Below, piece after piece: positions 7,093 through 15,314 of a stretch of 20,112 nt of DNA (position 1 is its first letter; the number at the start of each line of letters is the position of its first letter). Origin of the DNA: Thermoplasmata archaeon (lineage in GTDB: Archaea > Thermoplasmatota > Thermoplasmata > Thermoplasmatales > Thermoplasmataceae); NCBI GenBank assembly GCA_021797225.1, contig JAKAAE010000013.1:1-20112 (forward strand). The letters run 5' to 3'. The position numbers were made by a program, and so were the translations under genes. The notes beneath the pieces were generated by a model, which searched no databases, was not told the DNA's origin, and saw only the letters and a list, made by a program, of their open reading frames with translations.

Positions 7093-7454
7093 AATTTAAG
7101 GATGTTAACTAAATTATTAATTATATATTATTCAGTAAGACAATGGATAATCTTGTCAATCTTTATTTATACAAAAATATAACTCTTTGCGATACTTTAA
7201 TATAATCTTATTAGTGAATCAGAAACCCGGGAATCATGTAAAGTTATAGTGAATAATTCCAGGCAACTCCAATTCAGCATCAATACAGTATGGTTCTTCC
7301 TGAAAACTTTATAATCATGGAACTGGGATATGGAACAAAAACATAGTAATGTATTGGCATTCAATACATAATGATATTATAGATAAAATAATGATGTTAT
7401 CATGATAACTGCATCGGCAATTGCAGTAATACACATTCAAATTAATACGTAAAG
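7093..7454. other. Gene-free region upstream of malic enzyme
   Basis: I find no convincing coding sequence or RNA gene; only short chance frames of about 20 codons occur. The notable content is the palindrome and inverted repeat at 7396-7427, 55-90 bp before the malic enzyme start. Confidence 0.5.
7396..7427. repeat. Perfect 14-bp palindrome overlapping a second inverted repeat
   Basis: GTTATCATGATAAC at 7396-7409 is a perfect palindrome. It overlaps ACTGCA (7408-7413), which pairs with TGCAGT (7422-7427) across an 8-nt spacer. Both lie upstream of the probable malic enzyme promoter, in a position suited to a transcription factor site. No factor is identified. Confidence 0.4.
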
Positions 7455-7465
7455 TTTTAATAATT
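7455..7465 (+). promoter_or_regulatory. Candidate TATA box of malic enzyme
   Basis: TTTTAATAATT is centred about 23 nt upstream of the ATG at 7483. A second AT run (7469-7477) is too close to the start codon to be the box for it. Confidence 0.3.
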
Positions 7466-7482
7466 AACTTATATATATTTTT

Positions 7483-8790
7483 ATGATAATGAAAGATTCT
7501 GAGAGAACAGAATACTTCGACAGAAACGCAATAGAAATCTCAAAAAAATATAAGGGAAAAATACAGACTCTTCCTAAAGTTCCTATAAAAGGTATGGAGG
7601 ATTTTTCCTCTCTCTATACCCCAGGAATCGCTGCAGTATCAAAAAAAATTGAGGCTGACAAGGAGCTTGCATATGAACTGACAGGGAAATGGAATTCTGT
7701 TGCAATTTTAACAGACGGTACAAGAGTTCTCGGAATCGGTAATGTTGGGCCGGATGCGGCAATCCCTGTTATGGAAGGGAAGGCCCTGCTTTTTAATTAT
7801 CTCGGGGGTGTGAATGCTATTCCCATACCATTAATTGTTAAAGATAATGATGAATTCATAGCTGCGGCAAAGGCCATACAGCCCTACTTCGGCGGGTATA
7901 ACCTTGAGGATATCCAGTCACCAAGATGCTTCTTTCTCCTAGAAAGTCTCCAGAAGTCCATGGAGATACCTGTGTGGCACGATGACCAGCTCGGTACAGC
8001 ATCCATAATCCTCGCAGGGGCCATTAATGCGTTGAAACTGGTAAACAAGAAAAAGGAGGAAGCCAAAATTGTTTTCAATGGTGCCGGTGCGGCCAATATC
8101 GCAGCAATATACCTCTTCGAGGCTGCTGGCTTTAAAAAAGAGAATATAGTTGCAATAGACTCTAAAGGTATAATAGAGCCATCCAGGGCAGATATAGATG
8201 CCCTGATGTTCAAGAATCCCTGGAAATATAAAATAGCATTGGAGACCAATGGGGAACGGCTTAATGGAGATCCTGCAAACGCCTTCAAGGGTGCGGATCT
8301 TGTTGTTTCGGCCTCAGTTTCCATTCCCGGGACAATTAAAAATGAATGGGTAAAATCCATGAACAGGGACCCCACTATCTTTGCTCTGGCAAATCCGCTA
8401 CCTGAAATCTGGCCTGAAGAGGCTAAGAAATCCGGAGCAAGAATCGTGGCAACCGGCAGAGGAGATTTTCCGAACCAGATCAACAACAGTATGGTATTTC
8501 CCGGAGTATTCAGGGGGGTTCTAGATGCAAGGTCTAAGGGCGTAAATTTCCAGATCATGGTTGCAGCATCACAGGCAATTGCTGACTTTGTTGAAAATCC
8601 CAGTGAAGATCATATAGTTCCATCCATGGAGGACTTTGAACTCTTCCCCAGAGTAGCATCTGTTGTTGCAAGGAAATGCGTAGAATCTGGTCTGGCGAGA
8701 AAATCCGATTCAACTGAGGGATTTTACAGGACAGCATCAGATATTATTTCAAAGAATAGAAATATTTACAACAAATTATTTGACATGTAG
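7483..8790 (+). CDS. Malic enzyme (malate dehydrogenase, decarboxylating)
   Basis: This enzyme converts malate to pyruvate and CO2 with reduction of NAD(P), or runs in reverse, linking the citric acid cycle to pyruvate. At 435 residues it has the length of short prokaryotic/archaeal malic enzymes without a phosphotransacetylase domain. Visible motifs are the catalytic Tyr45 in SLYTPGIA, the nucleotide/substrate segment TDGTRVLGIGNVGP (77-90), the catalytic Lys100 in MEGKALLF, the metal ligands Glu142-Asp143 in NLEDI and Asp167/Asp168 in VWHDDQLGT, and the Rossmann motif GAGAAN (200-205). Two in-frame ATGs (7483, 7489) are possible starts. It heads a two-gene unit: the GNAT gene begins within 10 bp of its stop. 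Cofactor preference is not clear. Confidence 0.95.
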   Translation: MIMKDSERTEYFDRNAIEISKKYKGKIQTLPKVPIKGMEDFSSLYTPGIAAVSKKIEADKELAYELTGKWNSVAILTDGTRVLGIGNVGPDAAIPVMEGKALLFNYLGGVNAIPIPLIVKDNDEFIAAAKAIQPYFGGYNLEDIQSPRCFFLLESLQKSMEIPVWHDDQLGTASIILAGAINALKLVNKKKEEAKIVFNGAGAANIAAIYLFEAAGFKKENIVAIDSKGIIEPSRADIDALMFKNPWKYKIALETNGERLNGDPANAFKGADLVVSASVSIPGTIKNEWVKSMNRDPTIFALANPLPEIWPEEAKKSGARIVATGRGDFPNQINNSMVFPGVFRGVLDARSKGVNFQIMVAASQAIADFVENPSEDHIVPSMEDFELFPRVASVVARKCVESGLARKSDSTEGFYRTASDIISKNRNIYNKLFDM

Positions 8791-8795
8791 GTGAT
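8790..8795 (+). promoter_or_regulatory. Shine-Dalgarno motif selecting a TTG start
   Basis: GGTGAT overlaps the malic enzyme stop and lies 4 nt before TTG at 8800. It decides against the in-frame GTG at 8791, which is part of the motif itself. Confidence 0.55.
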
Positions 8796-8799
8796 AAAC

Positions 8800-9267
8800 T
8801 TGGTTAACATAAGATTAATGGAAAAAAAGGATATAGATAGTGTAATGGAGCAGCTATTGAGATTAAAACATTTAAATGAGGAATTTGATCCGCTTTTAAA
8901 AGTGTCCGTAGGAAATGAAAAAGAGATATCAGAAAAACTCAGCAGGATTATTGAGGATAAGGAAAACCACATTGGACTAGTTGCAGAGGACGGAAAAAGA
9001 TTAGTTGGCATGATCATGTCTGATGTTATATTCAGAATATATTATGATCCCAAATACGAGGCGAGAATCAGAGAATTTTATGTAATTCCTGAATACCGGG
9101 GAAAGGGTGTTGGCATGAAACTCCTCGACAAATTAAGAGAGCTGGCTGCGGAAAGGAGCATAAAAATGATAACTGCAGAATTTCCATCCCTGAATCTGAT
9201 AGCATCTAAATTTTATGAAAGTATCGATTTCAAGGAATTGATAAAAATTTATTCTAAAATAAATTAA
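8800..9267 (+). CDS. GNAT-family N-acetyltransferase
   Basis: This acetyl-CoA-dependent N-acetyltransferase has about 155 residues and one GNAT domain. Its N terminus (VNIRLMEKKDIDSVMEQL) is the standard beta1-alpha1 of the fold. The strand REFYVIPEYRGKGVGMKLLDKL carries motif A (RGKGVG, the pyrophosphate-binding Q/RxxGxG/A), and the C-terminal NLIASKFYESIDF is the usual motif B Tyr region. I start it at TTG 8800, which yields the normal family N terminus and has a Shine-Dalgarno motif at proper distance. It is the second gene of the malic enzyme unit. Its substrate (protein, amino acid or small amine) is unknown. Its stop is 5 bp from the convergent aconitase stop, so the two transcripts share a terminator region. 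Confidence 0.88.
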   Translation: MVNIRLMEKKDIDSVMEQLLRLKHLNEEFDPLLKVSVGNEKEISEKLSRIIEDKENHIGLVAEDGKRLVGMIMSDVIFRIYYDPKYEARIREFYVIPEYRGKGVGMKLLDKLRELAAERSIKMITAEFPSLNLIASKFYESIDFKELIKIYSKIN

Positions 9268-9272
9268 AAAAT

Positions 9273-11786
9273 TTATTTCTGAGGAGATAAAGCTATGTAT
9301 TTCAGTATATTTCCGGTTTTCACATAATTGAGCTCTGCATTTGTATTTATCAGGGCCTTTCCCTTTAATGGTTTTCCATTTATTTTTATGCTCAATTCCT
9401 TTCCTATGGATATATTATTGATTCCTTCTATGTTTACGATTTCATCGCCCTTCAAGTCCGGGATGCTGTCAATCTGTATTGGAATTATGCCCATATCCAC
9501 CAGATTGCTCCTGTGAATTCTTTCAAAGCTTTCTGCTATCACAGCTTTTACTCCAAGTAGTGATGTAACCTTTGCTGCCCAGTCTCTTGAGCTTCCAGAT
9601 CCGTACTGTTTCCCTGCAAATATAACCAGTGGCACATTATTTTCTTTATACTTCATTGCTGCATCGTAGAAGCTCATTACTTTCCCACCCGGATAATACA
9701 CAGTGTCGCCTCCGGCATGATCAACCATCAAATTTCTTATCTTTGGATTGGAAAATCCACCACGTAGCATTACTTCATGATTGCCACGGCGTGCACCGAA
9801 TGTATTCATTTCCGTGACGCCAATGGATACAAGATATTTACCTGCAACAGAGTCCTTCACTATTGGGCCCGCCGGTGAAATATGATCGGTTGTAATTTTA
9901 TCACCGAATATGGCAAATATTCTAGCATTTCTGACGTCCTTTACAGGTTCCATATACATCCATGGAGGCATTTTTATATAGGTTGAGTCTTCCTTAAAAT
10001 CAAATATCATTCCTCCACTTGATTTCATTGATTCCCAGTTTGAATCCCCCTTGAATACATCGCTGTATTCCTTTCTGTATGTTTCAGGGTCCATGGCAAG
10101 ATGGAAATACTTCTTTATCTCCTCGGTGCTGGGCCATATGTCGTTTAGATATACAGCTTTTCCATTGTCGGAGCCTATCGGTTCTCTGGAGAGGTCAATA
10201 TCCATTGTACCAGCCAGTGCAAAGGCAACTACCAGCATGGGCGATGCAAGGAATGCACCTGCAATATAAGGATTTATCCTTCCCTCAAAATTCCTGTTTC
10301 CGCTGAGGACGGCGAAGGTTTTTACATTGTTTTGCAATGTATCATCCTGAACTTCAGGTATAAGTGGTCCTGCATTTCCAATGCATGTGGTACATCCATA
10401 ACCGACCAGTTCGAATCCGATCTTATTAAGGTATTTCATTAAGCCTGCCCTTTCTAGGTATTCTGTAACAACTTTAGATCCCGGCGCAAGACTTGTTTTT
10501 ATTGTCTGCGCAGGTACAATGTTATGTTCTACCGCCTTTTTTGCCATGAGTCCAGCTCCTAGAAGTACGAAAGGATCTGAGGTGTTTGTACAGCTTGTGA
10601 TTGCTGCAATTACCACTGCACCATTTTTTATAAGTTTTCCGTCATTACCACCTGTAATAAGTTCGTCTATTTTTCCTTTTAAATCCTCAATATTTACCAG
10701 CTCATCAGGATTTTTTGGACCTGCAACAGCACTTTTAATATCAGAAAGATTTATTTCTACAGTATCGCTGTATTTCTTCGGACCATTATAGAATAATCCC
10801 TGTTCCTTGAAGTATTTCTCTACAGATTCTGCATCTCTGTCTGTACCGGTGAGATATTTCAGTGTTTCATTATCCACGGGGAAATATCCGATCGTTGCTC
10901 CGTATTCAGGAGCCATATTGGATATTGTTGCCCGGTCCTGTGCTGTTAATTCAGAAAGCGCACCATAGAATTCAACAAATTTTCCTACAACGTTCCTTGC
11001 CCGTAGTGTTTTTGTAATGTAAAGTACAACATCTGTGGGTGTAACCCCTGTGGGAACCTTACCTATTAAATTCACTCCGATAACTTCCGGGACAGTCATG
11101 AAATATGGTTCATTGAGCATTGAGGCCTCAGCCTCCAGACCGCCGACCCCCCAGCCGAGTACTCCGATGCCTCCGATCATTGTTGTATGTGAATCCGCAC
11201 CTATGAGGCTCTCCGGGAATATCTCTTCACCGTCTTTAACTGCAACAGATGATAAGTATTCAAGATTGATCTGGTGTACTATTCCATGTCCAGGAGGAAC
11301 TATTCTCACATTCTTGAAAGATTGCTGGGACCATTTCAGAAAATCGTATCTCTCAACATTTCTGGAGAATTCATCCTTCATGTTGATAATAATAGGCTCA
11401 TCTCCACGGAATGAATCCACGATTATTGAATGATCTATGACCAGATCAGATTTTGTAGCCGGATTCACATCTTCGGGATTTTTTTTCATCTTCTGGTAAT
11501 ATTCCCTCATGGCTGCAAGATCTACTAAAATAGGAACACCGGTATAATCCTGGAAAACAACCCGGGATGGCTTGAATGCCATTTCTGCACCGGATTTCAT
11601 ATTTGCAATGTTTTCTATTGACCTCTCATCTATATCTACTGCATCATAATTCCTCAAAACATTTTCCAGTAGAATTTTGAAAGAGTATGGCAGATTATCA
11701 ATATCATAACTATCTGTGAGCTGTGACAGTGGATAATATTTAAGCTCCTTACCTTTTATTTTTATTTTGCTGTGTTCTATATTCAT
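9273..11786 (-). CDS. acnA: Aconitate hydratase, AcnA type
   Basis: This is a [4Fe-4S] hydro-lyase interconverting citrate and isocitrate in the citric acid cycle. At 837 residues it fits the AcnA/IRP1-like class with domains 1-3, a linker and a C-terminal swivel domain. The cluster cysteines are Cys399 in AAITSCTNTSDP and Cys465 and Cys468 in GCTTCIGNAGPL. Other active-site motifs are GADSHTTMIGG (196-206) and, in the swivel domain, FGARRGNHEVM and YGSGSSRDWAAK. No residue of the motif set looks damaged. A TATA box at 11805-11815 is centred about 24 nt upstream of the ATG, implying a leaderless mRNA. It shares a 150-bp divergent promoter region with the KDG-type aldolase, a setting where coordinated control of carbon entry would be possible. 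Confidence 0.96.
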   Translation of the reverse strand: MNIEHSKIKIKGKELKYYPLSQLTDSYDIDNLPYSFKILLENVLRNYDAVDIDERSIENIANMKSGAEMAFKPSRVVFQDYTGVPILVDLAAMREYYQKMKKNPEDVNPATKSDLVIDHSIIVDSFRGDEPIIINMKDEFSRNVERYDFLKWSQQSFKNVRIVPPGHGIVHQINLEYLSSVAVKDGEEIFPESLIGADSHTTMIGGIGVLGWGVGGLEAEASMLNEPYFMTVPEVIGVNLIGKVPTGVTPTDVVLYITKTLRARNVVGKFVEFYGALSELTAQDRATISNMAPEYGATIGYFPVDNETLKYLTGTDRDAESVEKYFKEQGLFYNGPKKYSDTVEINLSDIKSAVAGPKNPDELVNIEDLKGKIDELITGGNDGKLIKNGAVVIAAITSCTNTSDPFVLLGAGLMAKKAVEHNIVPAQTIKTSLAPGSKVVTEYLERAGLMKYLNKIGFELVGYGCTTCIGNAGPLIPEVQDDTLQNNVKTFAVLSGNRNFEGRINPYIAGAFLASPMLVVAFALAGTMDIDLSREPIGSDNGKAVYLNDIWPSTEEIKKYFHLAMDPETYRKEYSDVFKGDSNWESMKSSGGMIFDFKEDSTYIKMPPWMYMEPVKDVRNARIFAIFGDKITTDHISPAGPIVKDSVAGKYLVSIGVTEMNTFGARRGNHEVMLRGGFSNPKIRNLMVDHAGGDTVYYPGGKVMSFYDAAMKYKENNVPLVIFAGKQYGSGSSRDWAAKVTSLLGVKAVIAESFERIHRSNLVDMGIIPIQIDSIPDLKGDEIVNIEGINNISIGKELSIKINGKPLKGKALINTNAELNYVKTGNILKYIALSPQK

Positions 11787-11804
11787 AGTTTGTAAGCCTA
11801 AGAT

Positions 11805-11815
11805 AATATTTTAAG
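11805..11815 (-). promoter_or_regulatory. TATA box of aconitase
   Basis: AATATTTTAAG (plus strand) is centred about 24 nt upstream of the minus-strand ATG at 11786. Confidence 0.45.
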
Positions 11816-11907
11816 ATTATTATAAAGAAATATTTCATGTAAAATTTAGTATATTATCTTGATCCGCCATCCGATGTTCAAAATTTATAAAGGTATTGTA
11901 TGGAAAA

Positions 11908-11917
11908 CTTAAATATA
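11908..11917 (+). promoter_or_regulatory. TATA box of the KDG-type aldolase
   Basis: CTTAAATATA is centred about 24 nt upstream of the ATG at 11937, a clear leaderless arrangement. Confidence 0.5.
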
Positions 11918-11936
11918 CATTATTATTTACTTATTT

Positions 11937-12809
11937 ATGAAAAACTTAGAATCAATAATACCATTAATCACTCCATTCAGTAATAACCGGGTGAATAAAC
12001 AGATAGCATTAGATCACGGTAACGATGTTCTGAAGGGAGGCATGAAATATTTATTCCTTGCAGGAACAACAGGTATTGGTCCTGCACTTTCAACACCAGA
12101 AAAACTGGAACTTCTTGATGCCTTTTCGTATATTCCTGATAATGTTATACTGCAGGTGGGCTCATTGAATCTTGGAGATTCTATGGATATGGCCAGGGAA
12201 GCAAAAAAGAAAAAGATTCATGCAGTTGCGGCAATACCACCATATTATTTTACCGGTATGAAACGGGAGTGGCTGGTGAGATACTATGTAAAAATATCAT
12301 CCGAATATCCTACTATAATCTACAACTATCCGGATACAACAGGTTATAATATTACATATGATATTGTCAATGATATAAAGAAGGAAGGTGGAAATGTTAT
12401 AGGAATCAAGGAGACAACATTCAACATGAACGACATTCTAAATACAAAAATGTATGTGGATGATTTCAAGGTTTATACTGGCCCTGATCAGTATATATTA
12501 TCGGCATTCAGGCTAAATCTTGACGGGTACGTTTCAGGTGCAGGAAATTACGGATATAAAATTATAAAAAATATAGAAGAAAATTATGACAATGAAAATG
12601 GTGATAAATATCAGTTCCTACTCAACGAATTATCTGATTTATCCAGAAAGTACGGTACAATTTCTTCCATATATAACATGGTAGGAATCATGACGGGAAT
12701 AAATGCAGGATGCCCCCGGGAACCATTCTTCAAAATATCGGAAAGCGACAGTCTCCAACTTAAAAGTGAAATGGATCTGTTATTCAAAAAATACAATTAT
12801 CAACTCTGA
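11937..12809 (+). CDS. DHDPS-family aldolase, probably 2-keto-3-deoxygluconate aldolase
   Basis: This class I aldolase of the dihydrodipicolinate synthase/N-acetylneuraminate lyase superfamily has 290 residues. It most resembles archaeal KDG aldolases, which split 2-keto-3-deoxy-gluconate to pyruvate and glyceraldehyde in the non-phosphorylative Entner-Doudoroff pathway. The pyruvate carboxylate-binding loop reads AGTTGIGPALS (42-52), the catalytic Tyr131 lies in YNYPDTTG, and the Schiff-base Lys158 in GIKETTF. True DHDPS enzymes carry GTTGES in the first loop; the GTTGIGP form here favours the KDG aldolase branch. A single TATA box gives a leaderless transcript diverging from aconitase. An insertion sequence begins 11 bp past the stop (target repeat at 12820) without touching the coding region. 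The exact sugar-acid substrate is inferred. Confidence 0.85.
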   Translation: MKNLESIIPLITPFSNNRVNKQIALDHGNDVLKGGMKYLFLAGTTGIGPALSTPEKLELLDAFSYIPDNVILQVGSLNLGDSMDMAREAKKKKIHAVAAIPPYYFTGMKREWLVRYYVKISSEYPTIIYNYPDTTGYNITYDIVNDIKKEGGNVIGIKETTFNMNDILNTKMYVDDFKVYTGPDQYILSAFRLNLDGYVSGAGNYGYKIIKNIEENYDNENGDKYQFLLNELSDLSRKYGTISSIYNMVGIMTGINAGCPREPFFKISESDSLQLKSEMDLLFKKYNYQL

Positions 12810-12819
12810 ATAATTTTTC

Positions 12820-12830
12820 TAATTATTGTA
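12820..12830. repeat. Left copy of the probable target-site duplication
   Basis: TAATTATTGTA abuts the left inverted repeat and matches TAATTACTGTA at 13830-13840 in 10 of 11 positions. Duplications of 10-12 bp are known for parts of the IS4 family. Confidence 0.55.
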
Positions 12831-13829
12831 TAGGACGTCTCACATTTTAGCAACTGACGATTTTCATTATCTCCCTTGTATTATCCCCGAGTTCAATATT
12901 GGAAATTACCATTAGATTGTATGCAATTACCTTGAGTCCAATTATATTATCATAATCCCTGTTACTGACATACCATATATTCTCAGAACCTATTATACCC
13001 TCCAGTATGGAGAATGTCCTCTCAATCTCCCATCTCATGGAATACATCGATGAATATTCTTTTTTAAGTTCTATTCCTATTTTCCTGTTAACTGTCAATC
13101 TATCATCTATAATTCCCCTTCTTTGATTTGTATCAATCACAGGCAAGGAATGTGCATTCTCAGATATGTAATCATATATTTCAGATGTATCATATGCAGA
13201 ATCTGCCAGAATGTATCTATAGTTCCTGGCAGAATCAATCATTTCATGTGATACAGATAAATTGTGGATATTCCCCCTTGTTATAACCCATTCATTGATT
13301 AAAAGGGAATCTACATCAATGGTCATATGGCATTTCCTTCCATATAACCATCCCTTTGTTGTCTTCGTCTATCCTGATAATGGATCCTTGTAATTCCTGT
13401 ACTTCCTTCTCCTCTCTGCAGTTGAATGCTTGTATGTATGCATCATGAATGAATCAAATGCAGCTATCTCATTTATAGAATATAATGATTCAATCTCCAT
13501 GTTAATGGCATGGAGGTCTAATGACATGGACTTTCTGGAAAGTGTCTGGAATGATGGTATTTCTTTTATTCCAATCAGTTCCATGTACTCACTGTGGTTT
13601 CTAAGGAATATTCCAGATGATCTGTATGATATGTTGAATATCTGGAATAAAATCATAATCTTTAGAAGATGTTTATCAGAATACTTTCGTCTTCTACTGT
13701 CAGGCGAAACTATATTATCTATAATATTCAGAATCAACGGGATATGCTTCTCCGGCATATCCCATAATTACATTCTGATAGATAATGTTCGACAATTGCA
13801 GGATTTATTATGAAATATGAGACACCCTA
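12831..13829 (-). mobile_element. IS4/IS5-superfamily insertion sequence, 999 bp
   Basis: Terminal inverted repeats of 19 bp (12831-12849 and 13811-13829) match at 15 of 19 positions and begin with TAGG at each outer end. Between them lies a single DDE transposase reading frame on the minus strand, whose stop codon falls inside the 12831-12849 repeat. A near-perfect 11-bp direct repeat flanks the element. It sits between the KDG aldolase and ammonium transporter genes without damaging either. The transposase has an in-frame amber stop, so the copy is probably not autonomous. Confidence 0.85.
12847..13758 (-). pseudogene. DDE transposase with one in-frame amber stop
   Basis: The frame from ATG at 13758 to TAA at 12847 would encode 303 residues but is interrupted by a single TAG at 13371-13369 (minus strand), after 129 codons. 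The two parts are in the same frame and continuous across the stop (KDPLSG, stop, TKTTKGWLYGRK), so this is a point mutation, not a frameshift. The DDE triad is visible: Asp in AAFDSFMMH of the first part, Asp in ILADSAYD of the second, and Glu in YSMRWEIERTF (Y-2-R-3-E). Related transposases often have Trp near this point (DPxARWG), so TGG to TAG is a plausible origin; that is inference. The second part could start at an internal ATG (13326) but would lack the first catalytic Asp. Confidence 0.85.
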
Positions 13830-13840
13830 TAATTACTGTA
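13830..13840. repeat. Right copy of the probable target-site duplication
   Basis: TAATTACTGTA follows the right inverted repeat directly and differs from the left copy at one position. A single change suggests the insertion is not very recent. Confidence 0.55.
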
Positions 13841-13867
13841 TATAAAATAAAAAATTTTATTTTATAT
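13840..13867 (-). terminator. 13-bp perfect inverted repeat over the amt stop codon
   Basis: The arms 13840-13852 and 13855-13867 are perfectly complementary with a 2-nt spacer. The repeat covers the end of the ammonium transporter gene and, read on its strand, is followed into a run of six T. Archaeal termination depends mainly on T-runs, so the T-run may matter more than the hairpin. Confidence 0.45.
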
Positions 13868-15155
13868 TGTACGTTTCGTCATCCAGGATACCATGAATCA
13901 ATTTGCTAATTAAATATATGGTAACCAGTGATATGGCAAATACTGTAACCACAACAACAGCAATGCCCAGTAATTCTATCCCCAGCTGTCTCAATGCGGG
14001 AAATCCTCCGTAAAATAATAACCCGTTAGGCAAAACACTGTTACCCGAAGCCACAGCAAAGGAATGCTGGGTAAAAAAGGCAATCATTATAACCCCGAAG
14101 ACACCGCCGAGGCCGTGCCCTGGAAATAAACCAACAGGATCGGAGAACCACTTTACCTTTGAAAATAACTTTTCTCCACCAACAAATAATGGCCCTCCTA
14201 TAAGCCCGAGAATCAGTGCACTTGCAGGACTGACAAATCCGGCCAGTGGTGTAATAATGATAAGTCCCATGAGAATTCCATTGGTTGCATCCATGATTAG
14301 TGGAGTCTTTCTATCAAATAATTCTCCGAATAGGATTACGGACATCATTGCTGCTCCTGATGCAACAAACGTGGTTATTACAACCATGAGGACATCGCTG
14401 TTGAATGCCAGTACACTTCCCGGGTTAAATCCAAACCAGCCAACCCACAATAATAGTATCCCCATTGCAAGCCATGTACTGTTTACATGCATGCCAATTT
14501 TCATTGATTGTTTCAAACCTTTTTTCCTTTCCTCTCTCCAAATTTCATATACAAGTGCTAATCCTGCAGCAGCTGCGGCCCCATGCACTACAAGACCGCC
14601 GGCAAAATCCCTCATGCCCATTCTATACAGCCATCCAGTCGGATTCCAGATCCACGCAGCTGGGAGATTCCAGATTATTACAAAATAGACTATGGAAAAT
14701 ATAAAAAAAGCCTTAAATTTCATTTTTCTTAAGACAATTACTCCAACCAGGGCAAGGGTGACAGCTGCAAAGGCGGTTTCAAACAGGTAATATGTTCCTA
14801 GCTTTAATCCAGTATTGAAGTATTTACCGGTCATGGACCACCAGGTAGTAGTAATAGAACTTGATGAAAAACCCCCGAGGAAGAAGCCACTTTTATAGAA
14901 CGGATTTCCTATTATTCCATAGATAGTAGGGGCAAAGGCGGTATTGAATCCTATAATTGCCATGACAAATATGGCAGTCCCGGAAATCACAATTGTTTTT
15001 AACAAACTATTTTTGTATTTAGTTCCCAGTTCGCCGATTTCCAGAAAACCCACGGCTATTGTCATAATAAAAACAAAGATTGCCGCTATTACAACCCATA
15101 AATTATTAATCAAAACCCGTGAAAGGACCAAATCCTCTATAATTCCAAATGTCAT
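13857..15155 (-). CDS. amt: Ammonium transporter, Amt/MEP/Rh family
   Basis: This integral membrane ammonium channel/transporter of 432 residues has about eleven membrane segments from residue 17 onward and an outside N terminus, normal for archaeal Amt. The twin pore histidines are His191 in DFAGGLVVHGAAA and His347 in DPVGLFPGHGLGG, and the family motif WVGWFGFNPGS (237-247) is intact. The C-terminal tail after the last helix is short (DDETYNIK), shorter than in PII-regulated Amts. No GlnB/GlnK gene is adjacent; the gene downstream is separated by an insertion sequence and the upstream neighbour is an unrelated membrane protein. The TATA box at 15176-15186 is about 26 nt upstream of the ATG. 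Confidence 0.95.
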   Translation of the reverse strand: MTFGIIEDLVLSRVLINNLWVVIAAIFVFIMTIAVGFLEIGELGTKYKNSLLKTIVISGTAIFVMAIIGFNTAFAPTIYGIIGNPFYKSGFFLGGFSSSSITTTWWSMTGKYFNTGLKLGTYYLFETAFAAVTLALVGVIVLRKMKFKAFFIFSIVYFVIIWNLPAAWIWNPTGWLYRMGMRDFAGGLVVHGAAAAAGLALVYEIWREERKKGLKQSMKIGMHVNSTWLAMGILLLWVGWFGFNPGSVLAFNSDVLMVVITTFVASGAAMMSVILFGELFDRKTPLIMDATNGILMGLIIITPLAGFVSPASALILGLIGGPLFVGGEKLFSKVKWFSDPVGLFPGHGLGGVFGVIMIAFFTQHSFAVASGNSVLPNGLLFYGGFPALRQLGIELLGIAVVVVTVFAISLVTIYLISKLIHGILDDETYNIK

Positions 15156-15175
15156 TACATTTTATGAAATAAGTC

Positions 15176-15186
15176 TATAAAATATT
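15176..15186 (-). promoter_or_regulatory. TATA box of the ammonium transporter
   Basis: TATAAAATATT (plus strand) is centred about 26 nt upstream of the ATG at 15155. Confidence 0.45.
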
Positions 15187-15314
15187 ATGTTTCGAAACGA
15201 TAGTATTCCTGTTATCAGTTAAAAATATATACGGGAATGTTTGTATTCTCTACCTGATTTTTCCATATTATTAAGCTATAAATTACTATTCTGAAAAAAT
15301 ATAATTTATTTAAA

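Noticed and set aside
7884..8558. 224-codon minus-strand open frame opposite malic enzyme
   Set aside because: It is a shadow of a strongly conserved malic enzyme frame. The translation has low-complexity Ser/Leu/Ile composition and no motif.
11035..11433. 132-codon plus-strand open frame opposite aconitase
   Set aside because: It is a shadow of the aconitase frame with no independent promoter or motif.
13369..13371. Pyrrolysine or programmed read-through at the transposase TAG
   Set aside because: No PYLIS-like element or pyl gene is visible, and a simple point mutation in a mobile element is the more economical explanation.
14257..14688. 143-codon plus-strand open frame opposite the ammonium transporter
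   Set aside because: It is antisense to a well-supported transporter gene, and its Pro/Thr/Ala-rich content comes from complementing hydrophobic codons.
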